Assembly: GCF_901709675.1 (NCBI RefSeq)
Contig: NC_051090.1
Location: 9,560,842 to 9,624,841, forward strand
Source of the DNA: Syngnathus acus
Lineage: Eukaryota > Chordata > Actinopteri > Syngnathiformes > Syngnathidae
Direction of reading: 5' to 3'
DNA: 64,000 nt
This document shows, in pieces, positions 53,301 through 64,000 of the stretch. The position numbers were made by a program, and so were the translations under genes. The notes beneath the pieces were generated by a model. The model did no database searches, was not told the DNA's origin, and worked only from the letters and a program-made list of their open reading frames with translations. Positions within the stretch are counted from its first letter, which is position 1; each line of letters opens with the position of its first letter.

Positions 53301-54211
53301 ACAAAATCTGTGCGATGTAGTCAAGGCTAACAAACGTTAGCTAAAGCGCCCCGTCCCCACCCTTATCGATCCGATTTAACAGTGCTTGTATCGATGTCAC
53401 ACATATTTACCTATGGCACCACGAGTAATCAAATCATTTGACCAAAAATTTGAAGTCTGTCATATCGCAACTGGAGTGAAAACAAGCAAGCTAACATTGT
53501 TCAAGTTGCTAAAAACCACAAACTGGCGAAGGTGTGTGTGCTGCAAGGGCACAAGCGGGATAAATGACAAACCACCAGGCTACGTTGTGACCTACAGTAC
53601 AACTGCTGCCTGTTGGCTGTCGACGGGTGTTTTTGTGCGAGCGAATCTGCTAAGAGAGGAGTAGCGTTAGCGAGCTAGCCCACCGCCCGCAGCCCACCGC
53701 TGCTGCTGAGTAAGCCCGGCAGAATTAATGGTCCTTGACAGTAAATGTCAACAGAATTTAAATTACACGGCCCGCTCCCTCTCATGAGCATGAGAACGTC
53801 TTTAGCTTCTCTGGGCCGCCATCAACACGACCCCGCCGGCTTTTTCAAGGCAGGAGGTGGGGGTAGGCGGGGGTTTCAAGATGTCTGCAAAGCACCAGCT
53901 CAGTGTTTTTTTTGTCTTTTCGTTTTTAAAATTAATTGCGAAACCAGCAGCAAGGCGACGGGGCAGGCTAATTAGTGGAATTTAACAGCAGTGATCATCA
54001 GACTTGTCGACAGAACTGCTGGCGTCACGGGCTGCCACGCTAGGCTACGCTACGCTGGCGGCCAATCAAGCGAAACCGTACTCGGCAGAGAACTAGAAAT
54101 CATCTCTTCCGGAGTCAAACAGCAAATTAATTGTACAGAATGCGTTTGAAGTAACCCTCTGAACTGTCATGTGGTGACAAGTTGACCATGGTCATGCACA
54201 ATTAAATTTGA
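50348..54211. other. Intergenic DNA
   Basis: No gene recognised. Scattered TTAGC/GCTAA words. TGTG/CA-rich bits at 51726-51765. 52030-52110 and 53640-53760 are weak GC-rich blocks. The 92-residue frame at 53386-53664 (Cys-rich in part) matches no family I know and has no splice or promoter support. Confidence 0.4.
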
Positions 54212-54292
54212 CTATCCAACTATTTTCTATCGCGATTATCTTCACTCGGGTCGTTTGTGAGCTAGGGCCTATCCCAGCTAACACGCTGGAAA
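54212..54292 (-). mobile_element. Fragment of the tRNA-headed SINE-like repeat, reverse orientation
   Basis: TATCCAACTATTTTCTATCGC, then TTATCTTCACTCGGGTCG, then GGGCCTATCCCAGCTAACACG: the reverse complement of the 3' part (GCTGGGATAGGCTCCAGCACG..) of the repeat whose 5' part is at 37093. Confidence 0.65.
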
Positions 54293-54323
54293 ACTGACGA
54301 GTGCTGCGACTAACAAGACAGAA

Positions 54324-54760
54324 GACAGAATGTGCATGTGTGTGTCAGTTAAGCATGGCAGCAAATTTTGCTATTCTGCTTAGAAGCGGCCATTTTAGGC
54401 CATTTTGTCAATTTCCAGGTGTTCTGGGAGATTTTCTCTGATAAGGTGAACTTTGTGTCCAAGAGAGATGGATGACGCTATATTGTGAAAGATTGGAGTG
54501 TTTTGTCACTGTGTGTCTGCTGAGTCTGAGTGCCAAGTTTGGCGGTTTACAATGAAGCGGCCATTTTAAAGTAATTTTGTCCATTGTTATTTCAGATTTC
54601 ACCTAAATTCAAAACACGTCGATTGAAAGATGGCCAATGCTAGTTTTGCATCGAGTATGACATTTTGTCACTGTGGACGTAAGCAACGATTGGCGGCAAA
54701 TTTGACATTTGGGTTAGAAACATTTATGTGATCTGGGCCTTCAAAAACGAACTTGTTAAC
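54324..54760. repeat. Degenerate tandem repeat, period about 165
   Basis: TAGAAGCGGCCATTTTA at 54381 and ATGAAGCGGCCATTTTAA at 54552. TTTTGTCACTGTG at 54501 and 54663. GGCGGTTTACA/GGCGGCAAATTTGACA starts. Two clear units and parts of a third. Confidence 0.65.
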
Positions 54761-55990
54761 AATGGTAAATTTGGCAACTTCCGTGCCTGGACTGGAGATG
54801 CAAATTGCAAGTGTTACCAAATGTAATCAGAGTGTGGATTACACGTCAACGACACCTTTACCTGAGGAGGCTCTAATAAGCTGATTGACCTTTTCCCGTC
54901 GCCGCCGCCTGTCTTCAAATTGAGACGAAAGCATTTTTTTCCACTTTTAGTGAGAACTGTGACTTTTTTCTTTCCGGCCAAGGAGATTTGACTTTAATGA
55001 GCACGCTTTCCACTCGGCCGCCAGAAGCGTTCTCGTCGCGCGGCGGGCAGATGGCGGGCAAACGTCTGGGCGCGTTTGTTTCTGCGTCGCGCCCGACTTT
55101 CATGCGGCTATTTATAAATGGCAGTTTGAATATCCGTACGTCGGATGGGATCGCGTCGCCGCCACGCCGACCATGTGTTCCGGTGTGGCGCGGAGAGGGC
55201 TGCATTAGGACGGATAAACATCAAAATTCCAGAGTGGCTCCTGTTGTTTGTGCTTCCCAAAGTGCATTTGTTTAATGCTCTTAAAAGCTTGTCTGGCCGT
55301 GTTTTCGTGACATGTCTCTGCCACAGAATCACGGCGATTGCCATGAAAACAAAAACAAACGTCAAGACGCATCGCGGAATCGCCAGCGGTCGCAATTCCC
55401 GGTTTGTTTCGGTTTTGCCTTGACTTACGACCGGCTCGAATCGAGTTTTTGCGGTGTGTGCGAATGTTTTGTTCTTCGCGGAGGCAAACCGAGCGCGAAG
55501 CGGAAGAAAAGATGACGCTAATGGAGTCTGAGGGCTCAGTTAGAGACGAGAGCGTCTCCTCTGTCCTTAGGTCATTTCGCAGACGCTTCTTCGTGGCCTT
55601 CTTCGTCTTCTCCTTCCCCCTGATGCCTTTTTAATGGGCCACCGACGCGTACGCGGCAAACGGGAGAGTTTTGCATAATCTCCCGCATCCCGGCTCCCGC
55701 CGGAGGGACAAAGAGACGATCCATACTTTTGCAAAAGTGCTACAAAATGCGGCGCCGCCGGGCTCGGCTATGGCGTGCCGAGATGGATGCCGGCGCCATT
55801 TTCACATTCTGTTAGCATCCGATGCTAATGTAAAAGAAGCTCAACTGTACGCTACACGAAACCACATCATGTACAGTAGACTCAAGTCTAAACATTTCAT
55901 TTTAACGGTTCAAAGGTAGTTAAGGAAGGTCCAATCAGGAGTATGACTAGGTTTAGTGTATTTGGGTCATAGCAACTTGGTGACTAAACA
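54761..55990. other. Intergenic DNA
   Basis: GC-richer, with many overlapping short frames on both strands and no family similarity. 54880-55010 and 55080-55150 (GGCTATTTATAAATGGC) are possible regulatory blocks. Confidence 0.35.
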
Positions 55991-56021
55991 ATGAGTTTAA
56001 CTGATTTCAAATCAAAATCTT

Positions 56022-56049
56022 CTTTTTTTTTCTTTTTTTTTTTTTTTTA
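56022..56049. repeat. Poly-T tract
   Basis: T-run interrupted by single C. Confidence 0.9.
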
Positions 56050-56079
56050 TAAAAATGTGGTTACACGCCGGAGTTAGTG

Positions 56080-56270
56080 TTTCGACCCGGGAATACGGTT
56101 GTAAACAAGGATTAGCGTTTCAATTTGAGGAAGGCTTGCAGGACAGGTTTAGGATTTCAAATTACTACTTAAGACTGAAATTTCAAATGAGGGTTTTTGA
56201 CTCAGGTGTCTGACAAGCGATAAGGGTTTCAAACTGAGCTTTCAAGATAAGGTGAAGAGTGGCAGTATCT
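56080..56270. repeat. Degenerate minisatellite, same family as 20.93-21.33 kb
   Basis: AGCGTTTCAATTTGAGG, AGGATTTCAAATTAC, GAAATTTCAAATGAGGGTTT, AAGGGTTTCAAACTGAGC and TTTCAAGATAAGG recur, matching the GGGTTTCAAATTAAGG unit. Confidence 0.65.
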
Positions 56271-59200
56271 TTTTTAAATCTAACATTTAATGCAATACAA
56301 TGACGCAAAATTGCAAACAAAGACCTTTCTCGCCGATGTCAATTCGATAATGTCAACGTGTCGCAGTATACTGCCAACGACTTGACAGATTTTTTTGCCT
56401 TAGGTATCAGTGCTGGTATTGATATAGATTTCAACCCTGGCCTATGGTTTCAATCAACGGGTACATTTTGGGTGTCAAATTAAGACTAATGGCACGTTAA
56501 TAACATTGTTATCCTGAGTGGAAGGATAAGAAAGCATGAAGACTGGTTGTCGTGATATACGAAATAAAGCATACAGAGCAAAGTAGCCGACCGGAGGTCA
56601 GACGAAACATGTGCGTGTTGTGTGTGTGTGTGCGCATATCAAGTTTAATGCATAAAAGTGCTTACACAAATTGGCCTGAAGGAAACCGCCAGTAATCATG
56701 TCCTCCTTGACATCTTCGTTATTAGAACTCAAGACGCATCAGCATTCACTCGTTAATTCAAAAAAACATTGTGACGGTCCGGCCGGGCTAACACACTTTG
56801 AAAAGGTTCCAAAGTACAAGATTCAAGATAGGTTTAGAGTTCTGAATGAAGTTTTTAAAATTATTATTATATTTTTACTATTATGATGAAAACCGAAAAA
56901 AAATTAGGGCAGATTTAGCACGTTGTTGAGCAGTGTAAAATTGCCGCCTGTGCTGCTAAGTGCAAATATTTCCATCGTTTCCCGCAGGAGAGCTCGTGAG
57001 GCTCTTTATAGCAAAGTAGAGCAAAGTGGCTGTGACAAGGGTGGCCTCCTTTTTCTCTGGCTGCTGTCCTGATGCTTGGCCAGGTTAACGTCTCCGTGCG
57101 GCGTGTCATCGGGAGCCGGCTCTCCGGCTGGACGCGCGCGCCGGAGTGACGGCCGGCCCGCCAAACAAAAAAGGAGAGCAATTTGTAGGGCTGCGAGGGT
57201 GGCAAGCAAATGACACCATATTGAGCCAAATACAGCTTCGTGTTGCTCCTATAAAGTTTCATTTATGACAACAATCAGCTGAAGATTGTCTTGACGGTTT
57301 GAAAGTTGTACGCCGGGCCACGGTGGGTCCGTCCGGTCCGGCGATGAGGTTTGCTTAGCAGTTTAGCGGCGTCTTTGAAAGCGAGATTGCACCTCTCTTG
57401 GGCTCATTGTGCCGCCGTGTTTGGGCCCTCTAATCTGTTTAGCTCGACTTAATTTGCTCCCCCCCCCTCACTCCCGTTCCCCTTTCACGTCACTTAATAT
57501 GCCATTTGGTTCTCCCGGGGGACAATCATTGAGTTTAGGAGAAGTTTAACCAGCTTAGACGGCGGCCAATCCAGATGGGCATCTCGCTGATGAACAAACT
57601 CCGGGCCGAGGGTCTCGGTGTCGGCCCGGCGGATTAGGACATGACGCGGAGAAAGGGCCAGCTTTTTGCCCACTTTCTTCCCTCTCAATAACATTCTTTC
57701 ACATATTAGCTTGGTTCCACGCCCCTAGGTAGGGACTTTATCATGCAGAAGACCTTAATCCACTGTTGTTGAGTCCATCTCTGGGCGGCTTTGATGCGCA
57801 CCCCCATCGCTAAGACAAAGCACCCGTGACTGAGACAATGGCGGGCGACAAAAAGGAGGTTTGGCGCGCTGGAGTGCGGCCGACGGGCCTTGTCCAGCGC
57901 AAATGAGAAAGCGCATCAAAGGCGGCGGCGGCGCAAATGTGGCGCAGTTAACGCCGCGTTGATGAGGACCCCCGGCCCCACTGATCTCTTGTTTGGCACT
58001 TTATCTCGGGCTCACCTCTGAACTCGCCGATGAAAGGGCCCCCTTCCCGCCTGATATGATGAGCGTAAGCTCTTCTTTTGAGAGGTGCTATCAGGGCTCG
58101 GACAAAATTGAAAAGGCTCGTTTGCCGTGCCGGCGAGCCACTTTATCCCGTCAGCGTGCATGGGAACGGCAGATTAGCAGGACGGAGCCCCTCCCCGCAA
58201 AGCCCCCCCACCCACCTCGGTTCTTGTAAGATGACCACCAAAGGTAAGTGACAAAAGTCAGCACTCTGCTTCTTGGGCCACTTTTTGTCTTCCTGGCTGA
58301 ACTGATACACTGACAAACAGAAGATATGCTGCTTATAGTAGTGCAAGAAGAAGAGCGTAGCAAAGTTGGCTACCAGGGTGCACCTTCGCCCAGGGCCCAT
58401 CGCCATGGAAACGATGACAAAATGTGAGAGCTAGTTTTGAAGGCCGTGTAAATTGGGACATGTGTCATGTGGTCTTCAAATCCGATCTTTGGAAGACAAA
58501 TTTGTGTTCATGAAGAACAGGATATGCATTTATTTTATTTAATATGACCACTTGAACAATAATGTCATGCTTAATTTTAAGAAAGGACGCATTATTTACT
58601 GTAAATGGTTCAATTCTTATGTCACTACATACATAAAACTTCCAAATTGTACTCAAAATATTTGAAAATAAACATTCCATAATGTTTAAATGCAAATGTA
58701 TCAAACTCCAAAGTTAAATACTACTGAACTGTTTTGGACGGAGAAAACAAACTATGTAGGTGTAAATTGTTTTTATTCCACGATAAATAGAAACAGAATG
58801 TTTCGGGACGAAATGTTTGGCACGACGACGACGGCACAAAGGCCATTGAGAGCTTCATTGAGCACCTCCCAAAAGAATCCTGATTTCGGTCGGTCACCTG
58901 TCTCAACTTAAGCTGCGCATTTTATTGTCAGCGCGTTTCGGCCAACAGATGGTCCCTTCGGCCCCAGCCCGCTCAACTCGGCTGGGCTCGACCCGGGCTG
59001 GGAATCGTAGACAGAGGGGGGGGAAAAAAAAACCTGGGGGTCGGGTGAAAATCCCCCTAAAGAAGAGCATAAGCTTGAGCAGAGAAACAGAAAGGGCCTG
59101 CGACTGCTGCTAATTACCCAGAAACCACACAGAAAGTGGCCAGTGAAGAGGTTCACATCCCTGCTTACGCACATAAAAGGCGTAGTACCAAAACATTTCG

Positions 59201-60124
59201 CGCTGGGACAAAGGCGGGAAGATTACCATAATCTTTGGGTTTGTATCCCCTGTAAGCCGTCCTCCCCTTGGCTCTCTCTCTCGCGCTCACTCTCTCAACC
59301 CCGAGTCCGCCGTGCCCGCTCTCGCCTGACAGTCGCGTCGTTCTTCCCGCCTCCCTGTGATCATCCTGCGGCCTAATGGAGACGATGGCGGGCCAAGGGA
59401 GGTGTCAGCAAGCTGACAGAAACGCTCTTCATGTTGTGTCATTCGTAATCCTCATCCATCAGCAAACCAGACCGCCGCCCCGTCCCGCATGACGCCTTCA
59501 TATTTCTGTGCATCAAAGCGATTATTCTTTTTTTTCCCATGACTCCAAAGAGCGTCCCGGTCACGGAGGAAGAAGCGAGCAGTGGACTGAACGGTGCATT
59601 CAAGACTGTTGGAAGTTTGGAAGCATCTCAAAGTGCAAGCAGGGCTCGGCTAGCATTTTATTTTGTTTGTGATTTGACAGAAAGAGAGATGAAGAGGACA
59701 CTATGCGGCGACGACGCGACGCCGGGGAGCTTTTGATTTGCTCAAATGTTCTCACAGATATGCGTTGGGGTGACGCCCGTTTTGAATCGCATCCATTTTC
59801 TGCGGCGGTTAGCCTCAGCCGGGTCGCCGGCGGGCGGCGACTTTAGACGAGAGGCGGGCTCCAACCCCAACTCATTCATAACGATAACAAACATGACCGG
59901 AAAATGGCCGGAACAACCAAACAATAACATATGTATGTCCTGCAGGTATAACAAGATCCCTAATTGGCAATAAAATCATGATTGAACATAAAACGAGCGC
60001 AAATGGTACAGATGAGCTGAATATGAACGATGTGACTATTCCACGAGTGTTCATTTTTGCTAACGACAAGGTGGCGCGTTGTTTGATTTCCTCTCGGTCC
60101 CGTGCACGTGTGTACAGTATGTGG
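56271..60124. other. Intergenic DNA with candidate regulatory blocks
   Basis: 56400-56440 has GGTATCAGTGCTGGTATTGA, reminiscent of the repeat at 19.2 kb. 59100-59140 (GCTGCTAATTACCCAGAAACC, with a RUNX-like AACCACA core) is a weak enhancer candidate. No gene recognised. Confidence 0.35.
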
Positions 60125-60147
60125 TGCCTGCCTGCCTGCCTGCCTGC
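60125..60147. repeat. GCCT tetranucleotide microsatellite
   Basis: About five to six CCTG units. Confidence 0.9.
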
Positions 60148-60711
60148 ATACATATTGCCAGTTGCTATTGCTAAGCCAAGCGCGCTAATCACCGTGCACT
60201 GATGCGTGTGGTAAACACGTAAGTGTTAATTATACGGCGTTAGAGCCGAATAAAAGAATGAGTGAGCGGACGGATGCGTGGAGGAGGACCAGATGGTGAT
60301 TGACACTCTCACACACAAAACAACGAAGACAATTTATTTGGGGATGCGCGTTTTTGTACTTAACTTTCAAGTTTGTGTTCTATGACCAGGTCACAAAAAT
60401 CAGTTGTATCCTAAATTAACTTTTCCCATTTTAACAGTTATTTTAAGATGATCTTAATCTTAAATGCATTAAAAAATATATGAAATGAGAACAACTTTGG
60501 GTGGTTTCAAGTATCAAAAGACGTGTTAGCGCCAGCGCTAACAACAAGCGTGGCGCTAAAGAGCTTTGATGGCTGGCACAGGCGGAACAAAAAGGAAGAG
60601 CGCTCAAGCTCGGCAGCCAAACACCTTTGGACAGCAAATCCCGCGACGACGCCAGCTACAACCTAAATCATTTCAACCAAGTCTTGTCACAAAATCAAGC
60701 GCACAAGCACC

Positions 60712-60736
60712 ACCCAGCCAGCCAGCCAGCCAGCCG
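60712..60736. repeat. CCAG tetranucleotide microsatellite
   Basis: Six CCAG units, complementary in sense to the CCTG tract 0.6 kb upstream. Confidence 0.85.
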
Positions 60737-61034
60737 GCGCCACCCGGGCATGGGGCCCCGGTACGCTGGCATCTTTTGTCAGCCAAATGGGAAGTGATGC
60801 GCCACCATTTTGCCTGCTTTTGCCTCTCAATTATGGATGGTGACGGTAACGAGCGCCGATGGCAGCCAAACACGCGGCGCCGCTGTGCCACCGCTCCGCT
60901 TTTCCATACATTCTACCCGGATCGCAAAGATGTAAATAAAGTAAATTTTGGCTTTTTAAGGGGGTTCCTGGTCGGGCCCTGATGAGAATTGAGAAAATTT
61001 GCGCCGGCCTTGAAAATGTTCCCACTTGCCTCTA

Positions 61035-61090
61035 CAAGTGGTTCTCAAACTTTTTACTCCAAGTTACACCTACAAAAAACAACTATAATG
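61035..61090 (+). mobile_element. Left end of a hAT-type MITE
   Basis: AGTGGTTCTCAAACTTTTTAC followed by CCAAGTTACACCTACAAAAA, a terminus common in fish hAT relics. The following AT-rich 400 bases may belong to it. The right end was not identified. Confidence 0.5.
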
Positions 61091-62460
61091 ATTCAAATGT
61101 ATTCTACAACCAATTATTATTCTAATATTTCAGTGAACTTGTTAATTATAATGTTGATTAATCAATGAGTCAGTTGCAAAGGTTTTATCACTTTAACGAT
61201 AAAGTAACAACATTAGCATTATTTCTAAATTGACAGGATAGAAAATGCACACACAAAAATCAGTTTTGATTGGTTTGGTCCAGAATATAAAACGTGTCAT
61301 AAAACGTGCAAAAATGTCAGTCATTGCTTTCCAAAGTAAAAAATTGATCTGTCCACTTTCACGGACCAAACAATCGATTATTAAAAATAATTATTAATTT
61401 GATAATTGATTATTGGTCAATTAATCATTGCTCATCTCAATGTCAGAAGTGTCTTTTTTTTTTTCCTCTGAAAATAATCTGAGATTTTGCTTCAAGGCCT
61501 GACCACAACCTCCAATTGGCTTCCAACACGAGTCTGCAGTTTGGCAAGCTTGCAAGTGACACTGTCCGTAAACTTTTATGTATTTTACATACACATTTTA
61601 ACTTTTTTTTTTAATCTCTGACTGACCTGGCGCATCTCACAGTTTCCCATCTCAAACGTGGCTCCCGAGCACAAAGGTGAGCCCACCCGTGGCGTAGGAG
61701 CACAATTTGGCAATTGAAAGGCACCCAAGAAGCGGTGAAAGCAAACTTGTGCGCCATTGTAGTGAACTTGAGGGTGTTTATCGGCGTGCACAAAAGTCCA
61801 ACTATCGATTTGATTTTGTTTTTATTTTATGCGCGTCTCCTCTTTTGGCTGGAGGAGCAAGTTGTCGGCGGGGTCGGCGCTTTTTCCAAAAGCTCTCGGA
61901 TTCGGGGAGCGCGGCCGGCGCTCGTCCCACGGAGAGGCCGAGCCACTCGGCCGGGGTCGCCCGCGTGCCGCCGAGGTTGGCGTGTGCGTCGGATTCCGCC
62001 GTCAATCACGAGCTGTTTTAAGCGCAAAAATTACAAGCTGCCCACTCTCCAAATGTAGGAGGACACCGCTGCTCTTTCTTTAGCTCCGGGGGCCGCAGCG
62101 TGTACATTCGGCATTTACAATATAACAAGTGGGAGGCTAAAGATTTCATTTTTATTTTACACACAAGTGAACTTGTAACACGTGTAACTTGTCCCCTATG
62201 TCTCCAAATCTTTAGCTCGACTGTGATGCGACGCTACACAATATTTTTCAAAGCACTCAACTTGATGTCTAAATATATGAAGCGCTTTTTTTTGTAAATG
62301 GATTCTTTTTAACATTGCTGTGTGTTCTCTTTAAGGATGAGAACCAAAGACGTCGCGGCCCGACTTTGAGAAAATAACACGAGTCGTTATACTCCGGACC
62401 GCGGTCAAGCAGCCCGACTTCAAACGGGCCTCCTGACCTGTTTGCCGAGGACCCCCCCCC
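61091..62460. other. Intergenic DNA
   Basis: 61100-61440 is AT-rich with TTATTAATTTGATAATTGATT-type words. T-runs at 61452-61463 and 61602-61611. 61850-62030 is GC-rich with multiple overlapping spurious frames. No gene. Confidence 0.4.
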
Positions 62461-62461
62461 C

Positions 62462-62645
62462 CATTCTCTACTCCTTCGCTTACATTATTAATATGTTTTC
62501 TCCGTGCAGTCTCTCTGACCCGGGACATTAAATAAAACATTGTGCGCTTCATGAAAGATTATCAACGAGCAGAATGTAAGCAGCGGGAGGTGTAAAGTCA
62601 GCACAATTCATTCTACGATACAATGTCAATGCCGGCAGCCCCCCC
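62462..62645. promoter_or_regulatory. Candidate conserved non-coding element
   Basis: CTTACATTATTAATATG, GGACATTAAATAAAACATTG, GAAAGATTATCAACGAGC and GCACAATTCATTCTACGATAC in a repeat-free block. One of the more enhancer-like stretches by eye. Confidence 0.35.
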
Positions 62646-62669
62646 TCGGACCCACCTACCCCCATCCTC

Positions 62670-62689
62670 CACACACACACACACACACA
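62670..62689. repeat. CA microsatellite
   Basis: About ten CA units. Confidence 0.9.
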
Positions 62690-62739
62690 TAGACACTCAC
62701 ACTCAGCCTACCTCCAACGCCCCGCAGGCATATCGGCAG

Positions 62740-62850
62740 AACTAGCTCTGGATGCTAAGCTTTTTCCGACAAAGCTCCAAAGATAAAGTATCTGCTTTTA
62801 TGGGCGCCGCAAATCGATTGTGAGGCCTTACAGCCAAATCCCATAAAATA
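62740..62850. promoter_or_regulatory. Candidate conserved non-coding element
   Basis: AAGATAAAGTATCTGC, GCAAATCGATTGTGAGG and CCCATAAAATAAG in unique-looking sequence between repeats. Motif density only. Confidence 0.25.
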
Positions 62851-63375
62851 AGTTCAAACGCCGGCAAAATTTGTATTACGGCCGAGCGGCTTTGAAAGTG
62901 CTGCTCCGCTTTTGCCGGGGAAAATGATTTAAGCGTTATGCGCTAAGACGTCGGCGTGTCAGCGCTTCGCCTCAGTTTTGCTTCACGTGTCGACGGCCGG
63001 CCTCGTAGCGCTTTGCCAGATAAACGCGAGAAAGCGGCGCTGGTCGGAAAACATGGCGGCGGGATGGGCTGATGAATTTTTTTTTTTTATTTGGGCTTCA
63101 CGCGTCTTCAAGGTTGTTGAAAGCGGGGCGCCGAGGCCGGCAACATGACGAACCGGCAAGTCAAGTGCGGCGCTACCTTGACTCAACTCAATTTACTTGT
63201 GTAGCAAATCGATTTTTCGTCGTTTGATCCCCACAAAAAAATGTGTTCTTGCGAACAAAAAATAGCACTGTATTGTATTTGAAAAATCATGAAATACACA
63301 AAAAATTTAAAGAAATAACTGGTTTGACTGTACAGTGATTGACGCCCTGTTTTTTATTGGCAGTTTGGTATGTGC

Positions 63376-63383
63376 ATTTGCAT
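63376..63383 (+). promoter_or_regulatory. POU octamer motif
   Basis: Exact ATTTGCAT within GTGCATTTGCATA. A single site, so weak evidence of function. Confidence 0.25.
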
Positions 63384-63545
63384 ATTTTTGCGGATTTAAG
63401 ACGAATGTTGTCAAACAGGAAACTTTTTAACGGTATTGAACTTCTTTTTTCCTCCTCTCTGGCCTCAGTGGCGTGCCGCAGTGTACACATCCGGTGGGAT
63501 GCTCCAAGTTTGTTTGTGTTCCCTCTTCAAGCCTCCCTTATCCTG

Positions 63546-63597
63546 CCGGCCGGCTGGCTTCTTAATTGCTTAATTACACCCAATTAGTCAGCCGGCC
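63546..63597. promoter_or_regulatory. Inverted repeat enclosing clustered homeodomain sites
   Basis: GGCCGGCTGGC...TTAATTG pairs with CAATTAG.CAGCCGGCC around a TTAATTACACC centre. Carries TTAATTG, TTAATTA and CAATTAG cores within 30 bases. Confidence 0.4.
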
Positions 63598-63710
63598 ACT
63601 TTTCTTTAAGTCTTGACACCTCGCCGGCCTTTCTCGGGGCGGGGATAGAAACAAAGATGGAGTAGAGGTTATGTTATGGGGGTCTCTGGAGGACGGACGG
63701 TGTGATGCGC

Positions 63711-63758
63711 ACGCACACACACACACAGACACACAGACACACACACACACACACACAT
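63711..63758. repeat. CA microsatellite, interrupted
   Basis: CA repeats with CAGA interruptions. Confidence 0.9.
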
Positions 63759-63917
63759 AGAATGAGAGGCGCGTGTCTGTGGGACATTTGGGTGCTATCA
63801 CATGAAACAGCTCGGTGTCAAAGCCTGGCCGCCTTCACTCGGAGGTCCGGGGGGCTCCGTGACTTATTTATGACTCCTGTCCCGCGCCCGCGTAAACCCC
63901 CACTATGTGCCCCCCCA

Positions 63918-63919
63918 AC

Positions 63920-63955
<36 letters not shown>

Positions 63956-63970
63956 GCACACACACACATA
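63918..63970. repeat. CA microsatellite, interrupted
   Basis: CA/CG-CA repeats near the window's right edge. Confidence 0.9.
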
Positions 63971-64000
63971 CACTAATACAACTTATTGGCTTTCATACGC

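Noticed and set aside
60566-60982. 138-residue open frame
   Set aside because: Crosses a CCAG microsatellite (QPASQPA-like translation) and shows no conserved domain.

Overview
The window looks like vertebrate, most probably ray-finned (percomorph-type teleost) nuclear DNA. The reasons are intron-containing coding sequence with GT-AG boundaries, very low gene density, abundant CA and other microsatellites, and many degraded interspersed repeats of kinds I associate with teleosts (hAT-type MITEs, a tRNA-headed SINE-like repeat, a non-LTR reverse transcriptase fragment). I cannot name the species. There are no bacterial operons, CRISPR arrays, rRNA genes or convincing tRNA genes, and I saw no previously undescribed multi-gene system.

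One protein-coding gene is clearly present, barhl2 (BarH-like homeobox 2), on the plus strand. It has three coding exons, 31259-31799, 33019-33244 and 34760-35114, which join in frame into a 373-residue protein. The protein has two FIL (eh1-like) repressor motifs, a His/Pro-rich low-complexity region, a Bar-class homeodomain (Tyr at homeodomain position 49) and the conserved BARHL2 C-terminus. Fish-side oddities are an 11-residue second poly-alanine tract, a Pro-His repeat, and a 5' leader in which upstream ORFs run into the start codon. Upstream lie two CCAAT boxes, a perfect palindromic CRE and a weak TATA-like element.

Layout: 1-28 kb is intergenic, with MITEs (1.4 kb, 12.4 kb), diverged local duplications (6-7.5 kb, 10-11 kb, 24 kb), minisatellites and several blocks that look like conserved non-coding elements rich in TAATTA-type homeodomain sites. 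From 28 to 31 kb is the 5'-proximal regulatory stretch, with two perfect PBX-MEIS decamers. From 31.2 to 35.4 kb is barhl2 itself; its introns carry degenerate tandem repeats. From 35.4 to 64 kb is a second gene desert holding a SINE-like copy next to a palindromic MITE (37 kb), another MITE (38.6 kb), a possible fragment of a hAT/CGGBP1-like ORF (41 kb), a second pair of local duplicates (43 kb), a dead LINE fragment (50 kb), tandem repeats (54 kb), a minisatellite shared with 21 kb (56 kb) and candidate regulatory blocks near 62-63.6 kb.

The arrangement, a single developmental transcription factor in a desert of more than 60 kb, fits a genomic regulatory block: most of the functional content outside the exons is likely cis-regulatory. 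Candidate regulatory elements were chosen by eye from base composition and motif density and have not been tested by alignment.
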